NCBI RefSeq assembly: GCF_001713375.1 | Contig: NZ_CP016449.1 | Coordinates: 4,197,501-4,261,500, forward strand | From: Hydrogenophaga sp. RAC07 | GTDB lineage: Bacteria > Pseudomonadota > Gammaproteobacteria > Burkholderiales > Burkholderiaceae_C | Length of the DNA stretch: 64,000 nt | Direction of reading: 5' to 3' | Shown: positions 8,198 to 16,345 of the stretch, one piece after another | Layout: every line of letters starts with the position of its first letter | Position numbering within the stretch: the stretch's first letter is position 1 | The notes under the pieces: model-generated | Seen by the model: only the letters and a program-made list of their open reading frames with translations | What the model was told of the DNA's origin: nothing | The model's database searches: none | Made by a program: the position numbers and the translations under genes

Positions 8198-9007
8198 ATG
8201 CCCCGCCGTTTTGTCGACCTCTCGATCTACCTGGAAAACGACGTGGTCAGCGACCCGCCCGCGTTCGCGCCCAGGATCCAATACTTCACGCACGAGCACA
8301 CGTTCGAGCAGATCGAGCCCTTCTTCCCCGGCTTGAAAAAGGAAGACCTGCCCGACGGCGAAGGCTGGGCGGTGGAGCTGGTGCAGCTCTCCACCCACAA
8401 CGGCACGCACCTGGACGCGCCCTACCACTTTCACTCCACCATGGACCAGGCGCTGGGCGATAAGAAGCCCGCGATCGCGATCCACGACGTGCCGCTGGAG
8501 TGGTGTTTCCAGCCCGGCGTGAAGCTGGATTTCCGCCACTTCGCCGACGGCTACGTGGTCACGGCCGACGATGTGCAGACCGAGCTCAAGCGCATTGACC
8601 ACACCCTCAAGCCATTGGAGATCGTGGTGGTGAACACGCGCGCGGGTTCGCGCTACGGCCACAACGATTACGTGGCGTCCGGTTGCGGCATGGGCTACGA
8701 GGCCACCATGTATTTGCTGGAACATGGCGTGCGCCTGACCGGCACCGACGCCTGGAGCTGGGACGCGCCCTTCGTGCACACGGCCCGGAAATACGGCGAG
8801 ACGAAAGACGCCTCGCTGATCTGGGAAGGCCACAAGGCCGGGCGCGACATCGGCTACTGCCACCTGGAGAAGATGCACAACCTGGAAGCCTTGCCGGCCA
8901 ACGGGTTCTTCATCAGCTGCTTCCCGCACAAGATCCGCGGCGCTTCGGCGGGCTGGACACGTGCCGTGGCCATTTTTGACGACGCCTTGCAAGCCACAGC
9001 GGCATGA
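8198..9007 (+). CDS. Cyclase-family (kynurenine formamidase/isatin hydrolase-like) metal hydrolase
   Basis: A 269-residue cytosolic hydrolase. The family metal motif HxGTHxDxPxHF is present as HNGTHLDAPYHF from about residue 67. Members open N-formylkynurenine, isatin or other cyclic amides and related carbonyl compounds. Start ATG 8198 follows a CTGGAGACC ribosome site. The stop overlaps the fumarylacetoacetase start by ATGA, indicating translational coupling. It is longer than typical KynB (about 210), which points to a different member of the family. The substrate is probably whatever the upstream ABC importer carries. Confidence 0.85.
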   Translation: MPRRFVDLSIYLENDVVSDPPAFAPRIQYFTHEHTFEQIEPFFPGLKKEDLPDGEGWAVELVQLSTHNGTHLDAPYHFHSTMDQALGDKKPAIAIHDVPLEWCFQPGVKLDFRHFADGYVVTADDVQTELKRIDHTLKPLEIVVVNTRAGSRYGHNDYVASGCGMGYEATMYLLEHGVRLTGTDAWSWDAPFVHTARKYGETKDASLIWEGHKAGRDIGYCHLEKMHNLEALPANGFFISCFPHKIRGASAGWTRAVAIFDDALQATAA

Positions 9008-10338
9008 ACACCATGGAACTCAACCACACCCACGACCCCGAAGCCCGCAGCTGGCTCGAATCCGCCAACGCCGCAGGCACCGACTTTCCGATCCAGAACC
9101 TGCCCTTCGGCGTGTTTCGACGTGCCGGCAGCAGCGAGGCCTTTCGCGGCGGCGTGGCCATTGGCGACCAGGTGATCGACCTGGCGTCCATCGCGCGCGA
9201 AGGTGCGGTGTCAGGCCTGGCCGCACAGGCCGTGAACGCCTGCACCGGCGACGCGCTCAACGACTTTCTGGCCATGGGCCCCGACGCATGGCGCGCGCTG
9301 CGCCATGCGCTGTTCGACCTGCTCAAGGCCGGCGCCAGCGGGCCCGGCGCGCAAGCGCTGCGTGCCAGCCTGGTGCCGCAGGCCGGGGCCGAGATGCGTG
9401 TGCCCACGCGCGTGGGCAACTACACCGACTTCTACACCTCCATCCACCACGCGCGCAACGTCGGCCGTGTGATCCGGCCCGACGACCCGCTCACACCCAA
9501 CTTCCAGTGGATGCCCATCGCGTACCACGGCCGCGCCTCCAGCGTGGTGATCAGCGGCACACCGTTCAAGCGCCCTATGGGCCAGGCAATGCCGCCGGGC
9601 GCAAGCGCCCCGGTGTACGGCCCATGCCGGCGGCTCGACTACGAGCTGGAACTGGGCTTCTACGTCGGCCCGGGCAACGACATGGGCCAGCCGATTCCCA
9701 TCGCCGAGGCCGAGCAGCACATCTTCGGCATGTGCCTGCTCAACGACTGGTCGGCGCGCGACCACCAGTTCTGGGAAATGGCGCCGCTCGGCCCCTTTCT
9801 CGGCAAGAACTTCTGCACCACCGTCTCGCCCTGGATCGTGACGCTGGAAGCGCTGGCGCCCTACCGCGTGCCCTTCGCCCACCCGGCCGACGAACCACAA
9901 CCCCTGGCCTACCTGGACAGCCCGGCCAACACGGCGCACGGCGGCGTGGACGTGCAGCTCGAGGTGCGCATCGAATCGCGCCAGCACCGCGAACGCGGCA
10001 TCCCCCCCGACCGCCTTTCAGCCACCAGCTTTCGCCACCAGTACTGGACCATCGCGCAGATGGTGGCGCAGCACAGCGTGGGCGGCTGCAACCTGCAGCC
10101 TGGCGACTTGCTGGGCTCGGGCACCATCTCGGGCCCCACGCCCGATGAGGCCGGCGCCATCGTGGAGCTCAGCCTGGGCGGGTCGCGCAGCATCCCGCTG
10201 CCGGGCACAGGCGAGGCCCGCACCTTCCTGGAAGACGGCGACGCCATCGTTTTGCGCGGCTGGTGCGAGAAGCCGGGCGCAGCGCGCATCGGGTTCGGTG
10301 AAAACCGGGGTGAGGTGCTGCCCGCCATCAGCGCCTGA
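9004..10338 (+). CDS. fahA: Fumarylacetoacetase
   Basis: A 444-residue enzyme that hydrolyses 4-fumarylacetoacetate to fumarate and acetoacetate, the last step of the homogentisate route of tyrosine and phenylacetate-type breakdown. The length fits the full bacterial/eukaryotic type. Metal and catalytic regions are visible: DFYTSIHHA from 142, AYHGRASS from 173 and NDWSARDHQFWE from 248. Homogentisate dioxygenase (hmgA), the usual neighbour, is not in the window; here the enzyme is coupled to a cyclase-family hydrolase. The acetoacetate produced would be a substrate for the acetoacetyl-CoA synthetase nearby at 1900-4083, which makes the two ends of this block metabolically consistent. Confidence 0.93.
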   Translation: MNTMELNHTHDPEARSWLESANAAGTDFPIQNLPFGVFRRAGSSEAFRGGVAIGDQVIDLASIAREGAVSGLAAQAVNACTGDALNDFLAMGPDAWRALRHALFDLLKAGASGPGAQALRASLVPQAGAEMRVPTRVGNYTDFYTSIHHARNVGRVIRPDDPLTPNFQWMPIAYHGRASSVVISGTPFKRPMGQAMPPGASAPVYGPCRRLDYELELGFYVGPGNDMGQPIPIAEAEQHIFGMCLLNDWSARDHQFWEMAPLGPFLGKNFCTTVSPWIVTLEALAPYRVPFAHPADEPQPLAYLDSPANTAHGGVDVQLEVRIESRQHRERGIPPDRLSATSFRHQYWTIAQMVAQHSVGGCNLQPGDLLGSGTISGPTPDEAGAIVELSLGGSRSIPLPGTGEARTFLEDGDAIVLRGWCEKPGAARIGFGENRGEVLPAISA

Positions 10339-10350
10339 GCGACCCTTCGG

Positions 10351-10397
10351 CTGCGGGCCGGCACGGTCTTTGCAGGCACAATCCCAGCCGGCCGCAG
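10351..10397 (+). other. Inverted repeat between fahA and the permease gene
   Basis: CTGCGG-G-CCGGC (10351-10362) and GCCGGCCGCAG (10387-10397) form an 11-bp stem with one bulged G around a 24-nt loop. It has no T-run, so it is either a factor-dependent terminator for fahA or a leader hairpin of the permease mRNA. Confidence 0.4.
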
Positions 10398-10428
10398 GGC
10401 CTCCCACCACCCACCTCAAGGAAATTCC

Positions 10429-11805
10429 ATGGGCCTGTTCAGCTGGACGGAAAAACCGTCCACCACTCTCGACAACGGCGGCGTGATCGCCCCCGACGAG
10501 CGACTTCCCTGGCCGCAGACCAGCGTGATGGGCGTGCAGCACGTCATCGCCATGTTCGGCGCCACGGTGCTGGCCCCGCTGCTCATGGGCTTCAACCCCA
10601 ACGTGGCCATCCTCATGAGCGGCATCGGCACGCTCATCTTCTTCTTCATCACCGGCGGCAAGGTGCCGAGCTACCTCGGGTCCAGCTTTGCCTTCATCGG
10701 CGTGGTGATCGCCGCCAGCGGCTACGCAGGCCCCGGCCCCAACGCCAACCTGGGCGTGGCCCTGGGCGGCATCATCCTCTGCGGCCTGGTCTACACCGTC
10801 ATTGGTTTCATCGTGCACGCCACCAACGTGAAGCACACCAAGTCGCGGCCCATGGCCGGCATGGAAGTGGACGAGGTGGACGAAGGCGTCGCCGTGCACT
10901 GGATCGAGCGCCTCATGCCGCCGGTGGTCACCGGCACCGTGGTCGCCGTGATCGGCCTGAACCTCGCGGCCATCCCCATCAAGAACATGGCGCCCACCGG
11001 CTTTGACGCCTGGATGCAGGCCATCACCTTCATCAGCGTGGCGCTGGTGGCTGTGTACGCACGCGGCATGACGCAGCGCCTGCTGATCCTGGTCGGCCTG
11101 ATCGCGGCCAGCGTGGTCTACGCCGTGCTCACCAACGGCCTGGGCCTGGGCAAACCCATCGACGTCTCGGGCATCGCCAACGCCGCGTGGTTCGGCATGC
11201 CCACCTTCGCCGCGCCGGTCTTCCAGGCGCAAGCCATCCTCCTGATCGCGCCCGTGGCGCTGATCCTGGTGGCGGAGAACCTGGGCCACATCAAGGCCGT
11301 GAGCGCCATGACGGGGCGCGACCTCAATCCCTACCTGGGCAAGGCCTTCATCGGCGACGGCGTGGCCACCATGGTCAGCGGCGCGGCCGGCGGCACCGGT
11401 GTGACCACCTACGCCGAGAACATCGGCGTGATGGCCGCCACCAAGATCTATTCCACCGCCATGTTCGTCGTGGCTGCCTGCATCGCCATCGTGCTGGGCT
11501 TCAGCCCCAAGTTCGGCGCGCTGATCCAGGCGATCCCACTGGCTGTGATGGGCGGCGTGTCCATCGTGGTGTTCGGCCTCATCGCCATTGCCGGCGCCAA
11601 GATCTGGGTCGACAACAAGGTCGACTTCTCGGACAACCGCAACCTGCTGGTGGCCGCCATCCCGATCATCCTGGGCACCGGCGAGTACACGCTGAAGTTC
11701 GGCGAGTTCGGCCTGGGCGGCATCGGCACCGCCACCTTCGGCGCGATCTTTCTGTATTGGCTGCTCAGCCGCGGCGCAGCGACGACAGCCCGCCCTGCGC
11801 CCTGA
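10429..11805 (+). CDS. NCS2-family uracil/xanthine permease
   Basis: A 458-residue inner-membrane nucleobase:proton symporter. The NCS2 hallmarks are visible: QHVIAMFGATVLAPLLMG in the first helix, AENLGHIKAVSAMTGRDL in the substrate-binding helix region (AENxGH variant) and GGTGVTTYAENIGV (the motif around the tenth helix). The overall pattern resembles the RutG/UraA branch more than purine carriers, but the exact base is uncertain. It starts 90 bp after fahA with AAGGAAATTCC before the ATG. It is probably its own unit, because a hairpin lies in the gap. Confidence 0.88.
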   Translation: MGLFSWTEKPSTTLDNGGVIAPDERLPWPQTSVMGVQHVIAMFGATVLAPLLMGFNPNVAILMSGIGTLIFFFITGGKVPSYLGSSFAFIGVVIAASGYAGPGPNANLGVALGGIILCGLVYTVIGFIVHATNVKHTKSRPMAGMEVDEVDEGVAVHWIERLMPPVVTGTVVAVIGLNLAAIPIKNMAPTGFDAWMQAITFISVALVAVYARGMTQRLLILVGLIAASVVYAVLTNGLGLGKPIDVSGIANAAWFGMPTFAAPVFQAQAILLIAPVALILVAENLGHIKAVSAMTGRDLNPYLGKAFIGDGVATMVSGAAGGTGVTTYAENIGVMAATKIYSTAMFVVAACIAIVLGFSPKFGALIQAIPLAVMGGVSIVVFGLIAIAGAKIWVDNKVDFSDNRNLLVAAIPIILGTGEYTLKFGEFGLGGIGTATFGAIFLYWLLSRGAATTARPAP

Positions 11806-11823
11806 GCGGCGCAGCACACGCGT

Positions 11824-13101
11824 TCACCGCCGGGGCCGCCGGGCCGGCGCGGGCGGGTCGGCAGCCTGCGGCGGCCCGCTGATCATGCCGCCGATGGTGG
11901 CGCCCAGCACCGTGCCGATGCCCGGCAACACCGCCGTGCCCACCGCCGCGCCCGCCAGCGTTCCCCAGGCGATCTGAAACTCGGGTTGGCGGGTGGGGCC
12001 ACGCAGCGCGAACGGCACCTCCAGCACCCCGCCGCCCACCGCCAGCGTGCCCTGGGCATCGATCTGCTGGCGGTACACCGTGCCCCGGCCGGTGCCGGTG
12101 TAGGGACCGGCCACAGCCTTCACACGGGTGAACTCGGCCTTCAGCCCCTGCTCGGTGTTGCTGGTCTCCACGACGCTCGAGAGGCTGTCCAGCGCGGTCT
12201 CGCCATCGCGGTCCTTGCCAACCGACTTGACCGCCTTGTCCAGGTCGAACCGCAAGATCCTGGCGCCCTCCACCTGGAGCACGCTGCGCGTCTTCAGCGA
12301 GCGGAACAAGCCGCTCAAGGTGTCGCCTTGCGCGCGCAGCTCCGTTTCGCCGGACGCCAGGCCGCTGATGGGGGAGCGGCGATGAAAGGCCTCCATCAAG
12401 GCATGCACGTCCACGTTGCGCGGCGCGAGTTCGCCAGTGAGCACCCTGCCGCCGTCGGCCGCCGAAGCCAGGCGCGCCTGCCCGCTGGCCGAGCCTCCGC
12501 CGCCCTGCAGACGCAGGCGGTACAGGTCTGCGCCGCTGTCCGTCTTGCCGTCCCGCGTCGCGTCCAGCGAGACCGGCGGGTTCACCTCGGGGCGCCGCAC
12601 CTGCACCCGCCGGGGCAGGCGGTCATCGTCGAACTCGATGTCGCCCTCGTACACCACGGGAACGCCGCTGTAGGAGATGTAGGTCGTGTCGGTGAAGGTC
12701 ACGGCGCGCAGCACCACCGAACCCACGCCGTCCTGTGCCTTGCCGCGGTAGGCCGCCAGGGCGCTGCGCGGCACCACCGCGCCATCGATCTGCAGCCGGT
12801 TGATGACGAAGCGCTGGCGCAACAAGGGCAGGACTTCGGGATAGATCGCAACGCGGCGCACGCGAATGGCCTCGGCTTGTCCGGTGCGCGCGTCCAGCAC
12901 CTCGACCATGGGCAAACCCAGCAAGCGCCAGTGCACGGCGCCGACCACCAGCTTCTGACCCAGACGCGCCTCGAACTCGGCCTCCACGCGGCGCGCGAGC
13001 TCCTCGTCGTCGGGCACGACCACCCACAGCGCCAGCCAGGCGGCGGCCAGCAGCCCCGCAACGGCGCATGATGCAAGGGCCCAGCGGCGTGTGTGTGTCA
13101 T
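11824..13101 (-). CDS. AsmA-like envelope protein
   Basis: A 425-residue protein with one N-terminal membrane anchor (ALASCAVAGLLAAAWLALWVV) and a large periplasmic part. Repeated short beta-rich stretches (GAVVPRSAL, LRLQGGGGSASGQARL, FDLDKAVKSV) and the C-terminal AsmA_2-like segment fit the AsmA/TamB/Mdm31 group involved in outer-membrane lipid transport or assembly. The C-terminus has a glycine-zipper-like stretch (GAAVGTAVLPGIGTVLGATI), then Pro/Arg residues. It converges with the permease, 18 bp apart. The family call rests on architecture more than on a strong motif. Confidence 0.6.
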   Translation of the reverse strand: MTHTRRWALASCAVAGLLAAAWLALWVVVPDDEELARRVEAEFEARLGQKLVVGAVHWRLLGLPMVEVLDARTGQAEAIRVRRVAIYPEVLPLLRQRFVINRLQIDGAVVPRSALAAYRGKAQDGVGSVVLRAVTFTDTTYISYSGVPVVYEGDIEFDDDRLPRRVQVRRPEVNPPVSLDATRDGKTDSGADLYRLRLQGGGGSASGQARLASAADGGRVLTGELAPRNVDVHALMEAFHRRSPISGLASGETELRAQGDTLSGLFRSLKTRSVLQVEGARILRFDLDKAVKSVGKDRDGETALDSLSSVVETSNTEQGLKAEFTRVKAVAGPYTGTGRGTVYRQQIDAQGTLAVGGGVLEVPFALRGPTRQPEFQIAWGTLAGAAVGTAVLPGIGTVLGATIGGMISGPPQAADPPAPARRPRR

Positions 13102-13234
13102 GGTCGGATGTGGTCCTGGGTGAATCGTGGGGGCCAGACGCGCCCCCGTCTGTCAGCATTCGCCGCGTTCTCGTGCCCTTGTCTGCCTGCAGTCTGCGCG
13201 CCTCTCTTTATAGTGGCGCCATCCACGCCGGCCC

Positions 13235-14482
13235 ATGTCACTCGACACCCTCATCACCCACAACATGCTGACGCCTGCCTCGCACGAGGCGAGCCCCGAC
13301 GCGTGTGCGCTGGTCTTGATGGGCGGCGGCGCGCGCACCGCCTACCAGGCGGGTGTGCTCAAGGCGCTGGCCGCCATGCAGCCCAACGGGGCGCCGGCGT
13401 TTCCGTTTCAGTGGCTGTTCGGCACCTCGGCCGGTGCGCTCAACGCAGCCTATCTCGCCAGTGTGGCCGAACAAGGGCAAGCCGCCTTGCCCATGCTCGC
13501 CCAGTTCTGGATGGGCCTGCGCTCGGAGCAGGTCTACCGGCTGGAAGCGCCGGGCTGGGTGCGTGCCAACCGGCTGGTGGCGGGCTGGACGCTGGCGCGC
13601 CAGGTGCGGCGCCACCGCGCCCTGCTCGACACGCTGCCCTTGGTGGACACGCTGCACCGCGCCATCAACCTGCAGGGCCTGGAGCGGGCGCTGGAGCAAC
13701 GCACCATCCAGGCGCTGGGCGTCACCGCGTCGAGCTACACCAGCGGCGAGCACTGGACGTTCTGCCAGACCCGCCCCGGCCACCCGGTGCAGGCCTGGCA
13801 CCGGCCCGGACGCCGGGCGGATTTTCAGCCCGTCACCATCGAACACCTCATGGCGTCCAGCGCCATCCCGTTCCTGTTCCCGGCCGTGCCGCTCTGGGTC
13901 GAAGGCCACAAGGAACACTTTGGCGACGGCTCCATGCGCCAGCTCTCGCCGCTGTCGCCGGCCATCCATTTCGGCGCGCGGCGCGTGCTGGTGATCGGCG
14001 TGGGCCAGCCCCAGCGCTCGGGCATGGTGGTGCGGGGGGCGGGCGATCCGACGGCAGGCACCATCGCCGGCCACGCCATGGCCAGCGTGTTCCACGACAC
14101 CTTGCAGGCCGATGTGGAGCAGGCCCAGCGCGTGAGCCAGACCTTGTCGCGCCTGCCCCCTTCGCTGGCCGCGGCCCTGCCCTACCGGCCGGTCGACGTG
14201 CTGGCGATCCAGCCCAGCTTCTCGCTCGACGAACTGGCGCACAAACACATCGGTGAATTGCCGGCGCCCACCCGCAACACCCTCGCCGGCCTGGGCGCGC
14301 TGGACACCGCGCGCGGCGCGGCCGGCAGCGCCGCGGCGCTGGCCAGTTACCTGCTGTTCGAACCCGGCTTCGTGCACGCACTGATTGAACTCGGCGAGCA
14401 CGATGCCTGGCGCCGAAAAGACGAACTGATGCGCTTTCTGGCGCCTCATGCGCCCCTCCCGGGCGCTGCTGCAGTGCCATAA
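13235..14482 (+). CDS. Patatin-like phospholipase
   Basis: A 415-residue lipid acyl hydrolase. The Ser-Asp dyad is visible: the oxyanion glycines GGGARTAYQAG at 30-40, the nucleophile in GTSAG at 63-67 (Ser65) and the acid in FGDGSMRQ (Asp231). No signal peptide is seen, so it is cytosolic or membrane-associated. C-terminal residues past 330 are specific to a longer subgroup. The start is taken at ATG 13235, just before a second in-frame ATG at 13265. The 133-bp gap to the divergent AsmA-like gene is the likely shared promoter. The corA leader promoter candidate overlaps its stop. Confidence 0.9.
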   Translation: MSLDTLITHNMLTPASHEASPDACALVLMGGGARTAYQAGVLKALAAMQPNGAPAFPFQWLFGTSAGALNAAYLASVAEQGQAALPMLAQFWMGLRSEQVYRLEAPGWVRANRLVAGWTLARQVRRHRALLDTLPLVDTLHRAINLQGLERALEQRTIQALGVTASSYTSGEHWTFCQTRPGHPVQAWHRPGRRADFQPVTIEHLMASSAIPFLFPAVPLWVEGHKEHFGDGSMRQLSPLSPAIHFGARRVLVIGVGQPQRSGMVVRGAGDPTAGTIAGHAMASVFHDTLQADVEQAQRVSQTLSRLPPSLAAALPYRPVDVLAIQPSFSLDELAHKHIGELPAPTRNTLAGLGALDTARGAAGSAAALASYLLFEPGFVHALIELGEHDAWRRKDELMRFLAPHAPLPGAAAVP

Positions 14483-14483
14483 T
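14478..14483 (+). promoter_or_regulatory. Candidate -10 box of the corA leader
   Basis: CATAAT overlaps the patatin stop codon, the only AT-rich hexamer nearby. A transcript from here would start near 14490 and include the short leader ORF. No good -35 is seen. Confidence 0.35.
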
Positions 14484-14514
14484 TCGCCGGTCGAACCCAC
14501 CCCCGGAGAGCCCC

Positions 14515-14568
14515 ATGGACAGCACGCCCCCCAGTTGCGTGCTTTCAGCCACCCCCGCCACCGTCTGA
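14515..14568 (+). CDS. 17-codon leader ORF upstream of corA
   Basis: MDSTPPSCVLSATPATV, with a good Shine-Dalgarno (GGAGAG, 5 nt before the ATG). It ends 121 bp before corA. Codons 9-13 (GTGCTTTCAGCCA) are the left arm of a 13-bp perfect inverted repeat whose right arm lies downstream, so translation of this ORF would disrupt that stem. A consecutive Pro-Pro pair is present. Salmonella corA has a comparable short leader ORF (corL) coupling translation to Rho-dependent termination; a similar role here is inference. The peptide itself matches nothing I know. Confidence 0.5.
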   Translation: MDSTPPSCVLSATPATV

Positions 14569-14663
14569 TCGCCGCCGCCCGCGCGGCGACCTGAGTCGGG
14601 CGGCCTGCTGGCTGAAAGCACCTTTCCCGCCCTCGGGCCCGCCCACGCGGCCCGCCCTTTCAG
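14539..14663 (+). promoter_or_regulatory. Alternating stem elements in the corA leader
   Basis: GTGCTTTCAGCCA (14539-14551) pairs perfectly with TGGCTGAAAGCAC (14609-14621). A second CTTTCAG (14657-14663), just before the corA ribosome site, could pair with the same CTGAAAG (14612-14618). The two stems are mutually exclusive, the layout of an attenuation or translational switch. Confidence 0.5.
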
Positions 14664-14689
14664 ACAGCAGACTTCGCCGGGAGCGCTCC

Positions 14690-15676
14690 ATGCTCAACGT
14701 ATTCACCCTGGCCAATGGCCGCCTCTTCCAGGAAGAGATCGAGTCGCTCGAAGAGCTTGCGCAATTCAAGCCGATCTGGGTCGACCTGGAAGACCCCACC
14801 CCCGAAGAGCGCCGCTGGGTCAAGCAGCACTTCGGCCTGTCGATTCCCGAAGACGCGATGGACGAGGACATCGAGGAGTCGGCCCGCTTCTTCGAGGAAG
14901 ACAACGGCGAGCTGCATGTTCGCTCCGACTTCCTGATCGACGACGAGGAAGACCCGCGCGCGGTGCGTGTGGCCTTCATCCTCAACGAGCACAACGACAC
15001 GCTCAAGAGCCAGGGCGTGCTGTTCTCCATCCACGACGAGGACGTGCCGGTGTTCCGCCTGCTGCGCATGCGCGCGCGGCGCATGCCGGGCCTGATCGAA
15101 GACGCCAAGGACGTGCTGCTGATGCTGTTCGACGCCGACGCCGAGTACTGCGCCGACACGCTCGAAGACATCTACGACGAGATCGAGACGGTGAGCAAGA
15201 AGGTGCTCAACAGCAACGCCTCGGACAACCTGCTGAGCGAGGCGCTCTCGGCTATTGCGCGGCACGAGGACATGTCGGGTCGCATCCGCCGCAACGTGAT
15301 GGACACGCGCCGCGCGGTCAGCTTCATGATGCGCAGCCGCCTGCTGAGCGCCGAGCAGTTTGAAGACGCGCGCCAGATCCTGCGCGACCTCGACTCCCTC
15401 GACAGCCACACCGCCTTCCTGTTCGACAAGATCAACTTCCTGATGGATGCGACCGTCGGTTTCATCAACATCAACCAGAACAAGATCATCAAGATCTTTT
15501 CGGTGGCCAGCGTCTCGCTGCTGCCGCCCACGCTGGTGGCCAGCAGCTACGGCATGAACTTCGCGTTCATGCCCGAACTGCAGTGGCAGTACGGCTACCC
15601 GCTGGCGCTGACCCTCATGGTGCTGTCGGCCGTGGTGCCCATGCTGTACTTCCGCAAGCGCGGCTGGCTTCGGTAA
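14690..15676 (+). CDS. corA: CorA magnesium/cobalt channel
   Basis: A 328-residue homopentameric inner-membrane Mg2+ channel. The long N-terminal cytosolic domain (acidic EEDNGELHV region) and a helical stalk precede two C-terminal membrane helices. The selectivity loop SYGMNFAFMPE carries the GMN signature at 288-290, followed by the MPEL loop. The positive C-terminal tail is YFRKRGWLR. Length and motifs are normal. A 207-bp leader with a short ORF and competing stems precedes it, suggesting regulation by Mg2+ or translation. It converges with the peroxidase gene. Confidence 0.95.
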   Translation: MLNVFTLANGRLFQEEIESLEELAQFKPIWVDLEDPTPEERRWVKQHFGLSIPEDAMDEDIEESARFFEEDNGELHVRSDFLIDDEEDPRAVRVAFILNEHNDTLKSQGVLFSIHDEDVPVFRLLRMRARRMPGLIEDAKDVLLMLFDADAEYCADTLEDIYDEIETVSKKVLNSNASDNLLSEALSAIARHEDMSGRIRRNVMDTRRAVSFMMRSRLLSAEQFEDARQILRDLDSLDSHTAFLFDKINFLMDATVGFININQNKIIKIFSVASVSLLPPTLVASSYGMNFAFMPELQWQYGYPLALTLMVLSAVVPMLYFRKRGWLR

Positions 15677-15685
15677 GGGACGGGC

Positions 15686-16168
15686 TCAGGCCAGGGCCGC
15701 CTCGATGTCGGCGGCCAGCTTCTCCGGCGCGTCCTGCGGCGCATAGCGTTTGATCACCCGCCCGTCCTTGCCCACCAAGAACTTGGTGAAGTTCCACTTG
15801 ATCGCCTTGCTGCCCAGCAGCCCGGGCGCTTCGGCCGTGAGCCACTGGTACAGCGGGTGGGCCTCGGCGCCATTCACGTTCACCTTCTCCATCATGGGGA
15901 AAGTCACGCCGTAGTTGAGCTGGCAGAAGCTGGCGATTTCGTCGTTGCTGCCCGGGTCCTGGCTGCCGAACTGGTTGCAGGGAAAACCCAGCACCACCAG
16001 ACCACGCTCGCCGTAGGTTTTGTGCAGCTTTTCCAGCCCGCCGAACTGCGGCGTGAAGCCGCAGGCGCTGGCGGTGTTGACGATCAGCAGGGGCTTTCCC
16101 TTGAACTGCGCGAGCGAGACCAGCTTGCCGTCGATGGACAGGGCTTCAAAGTCGTGGATGCTGGACAT
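15686..16168 (-). CDS. Glutathione peroxidase (cysteine type)
   Basis: A 160-residue thiol peroxidase that reduces peroxides using glutathione or thioredoxin. The peroxidatic Cys36 lies in NTASACGFTPQ; Gln66 (FPCNQFGSQDPGS) and Trp125 (KWNFTKFLVG) complete the catalytic tetrad together with Asn126. Cys rather than selenocysteine is used. No signal peptide, so it is cytosolic. AGGAGTCC precedes the ATG. It is divergent from the receiver-like gene, 177 bp away. Confidence 0.93.
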   Translation of the reverse strand: MSSIHDFEALSIDGKLVSLAQFKGKPLLIVNTASACGFTPQFGGLEKLHKTYGERGLVVLGFPCNQFGSQDPGSNDEIASFCQLNYGVTFPMMEKVNVNGAEAHPLYQWLTAEAPGLLGSKAIKWNFTKFLVGKDGRVIKRYAPQDAPEKLAADIEAALA

Positions 16169-16345
16169 GGGACTCCTTGGGGAATGGTCGGGTGAAAGTT
16201 AGGGCGGACTCCGGCAGCCCTGGCACGCCAAAGGTGTCGCATTTCAAATGACGTGTGACCCGGAGACAGCGAATTTCGTTACAAAAAGGCATACTCATCA
16301 AGGTCTTACGACATCAACCAACAATTCTGCGGGCGGGGCATATCG

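Noticed and set aside
5826..8992. Long minus-strand frames opposite the ABC importer and cyclase genes
   Set aside because: His/Gln/Arg-rich complements of membrane-protein codons, with no ribosome sites or motifs.
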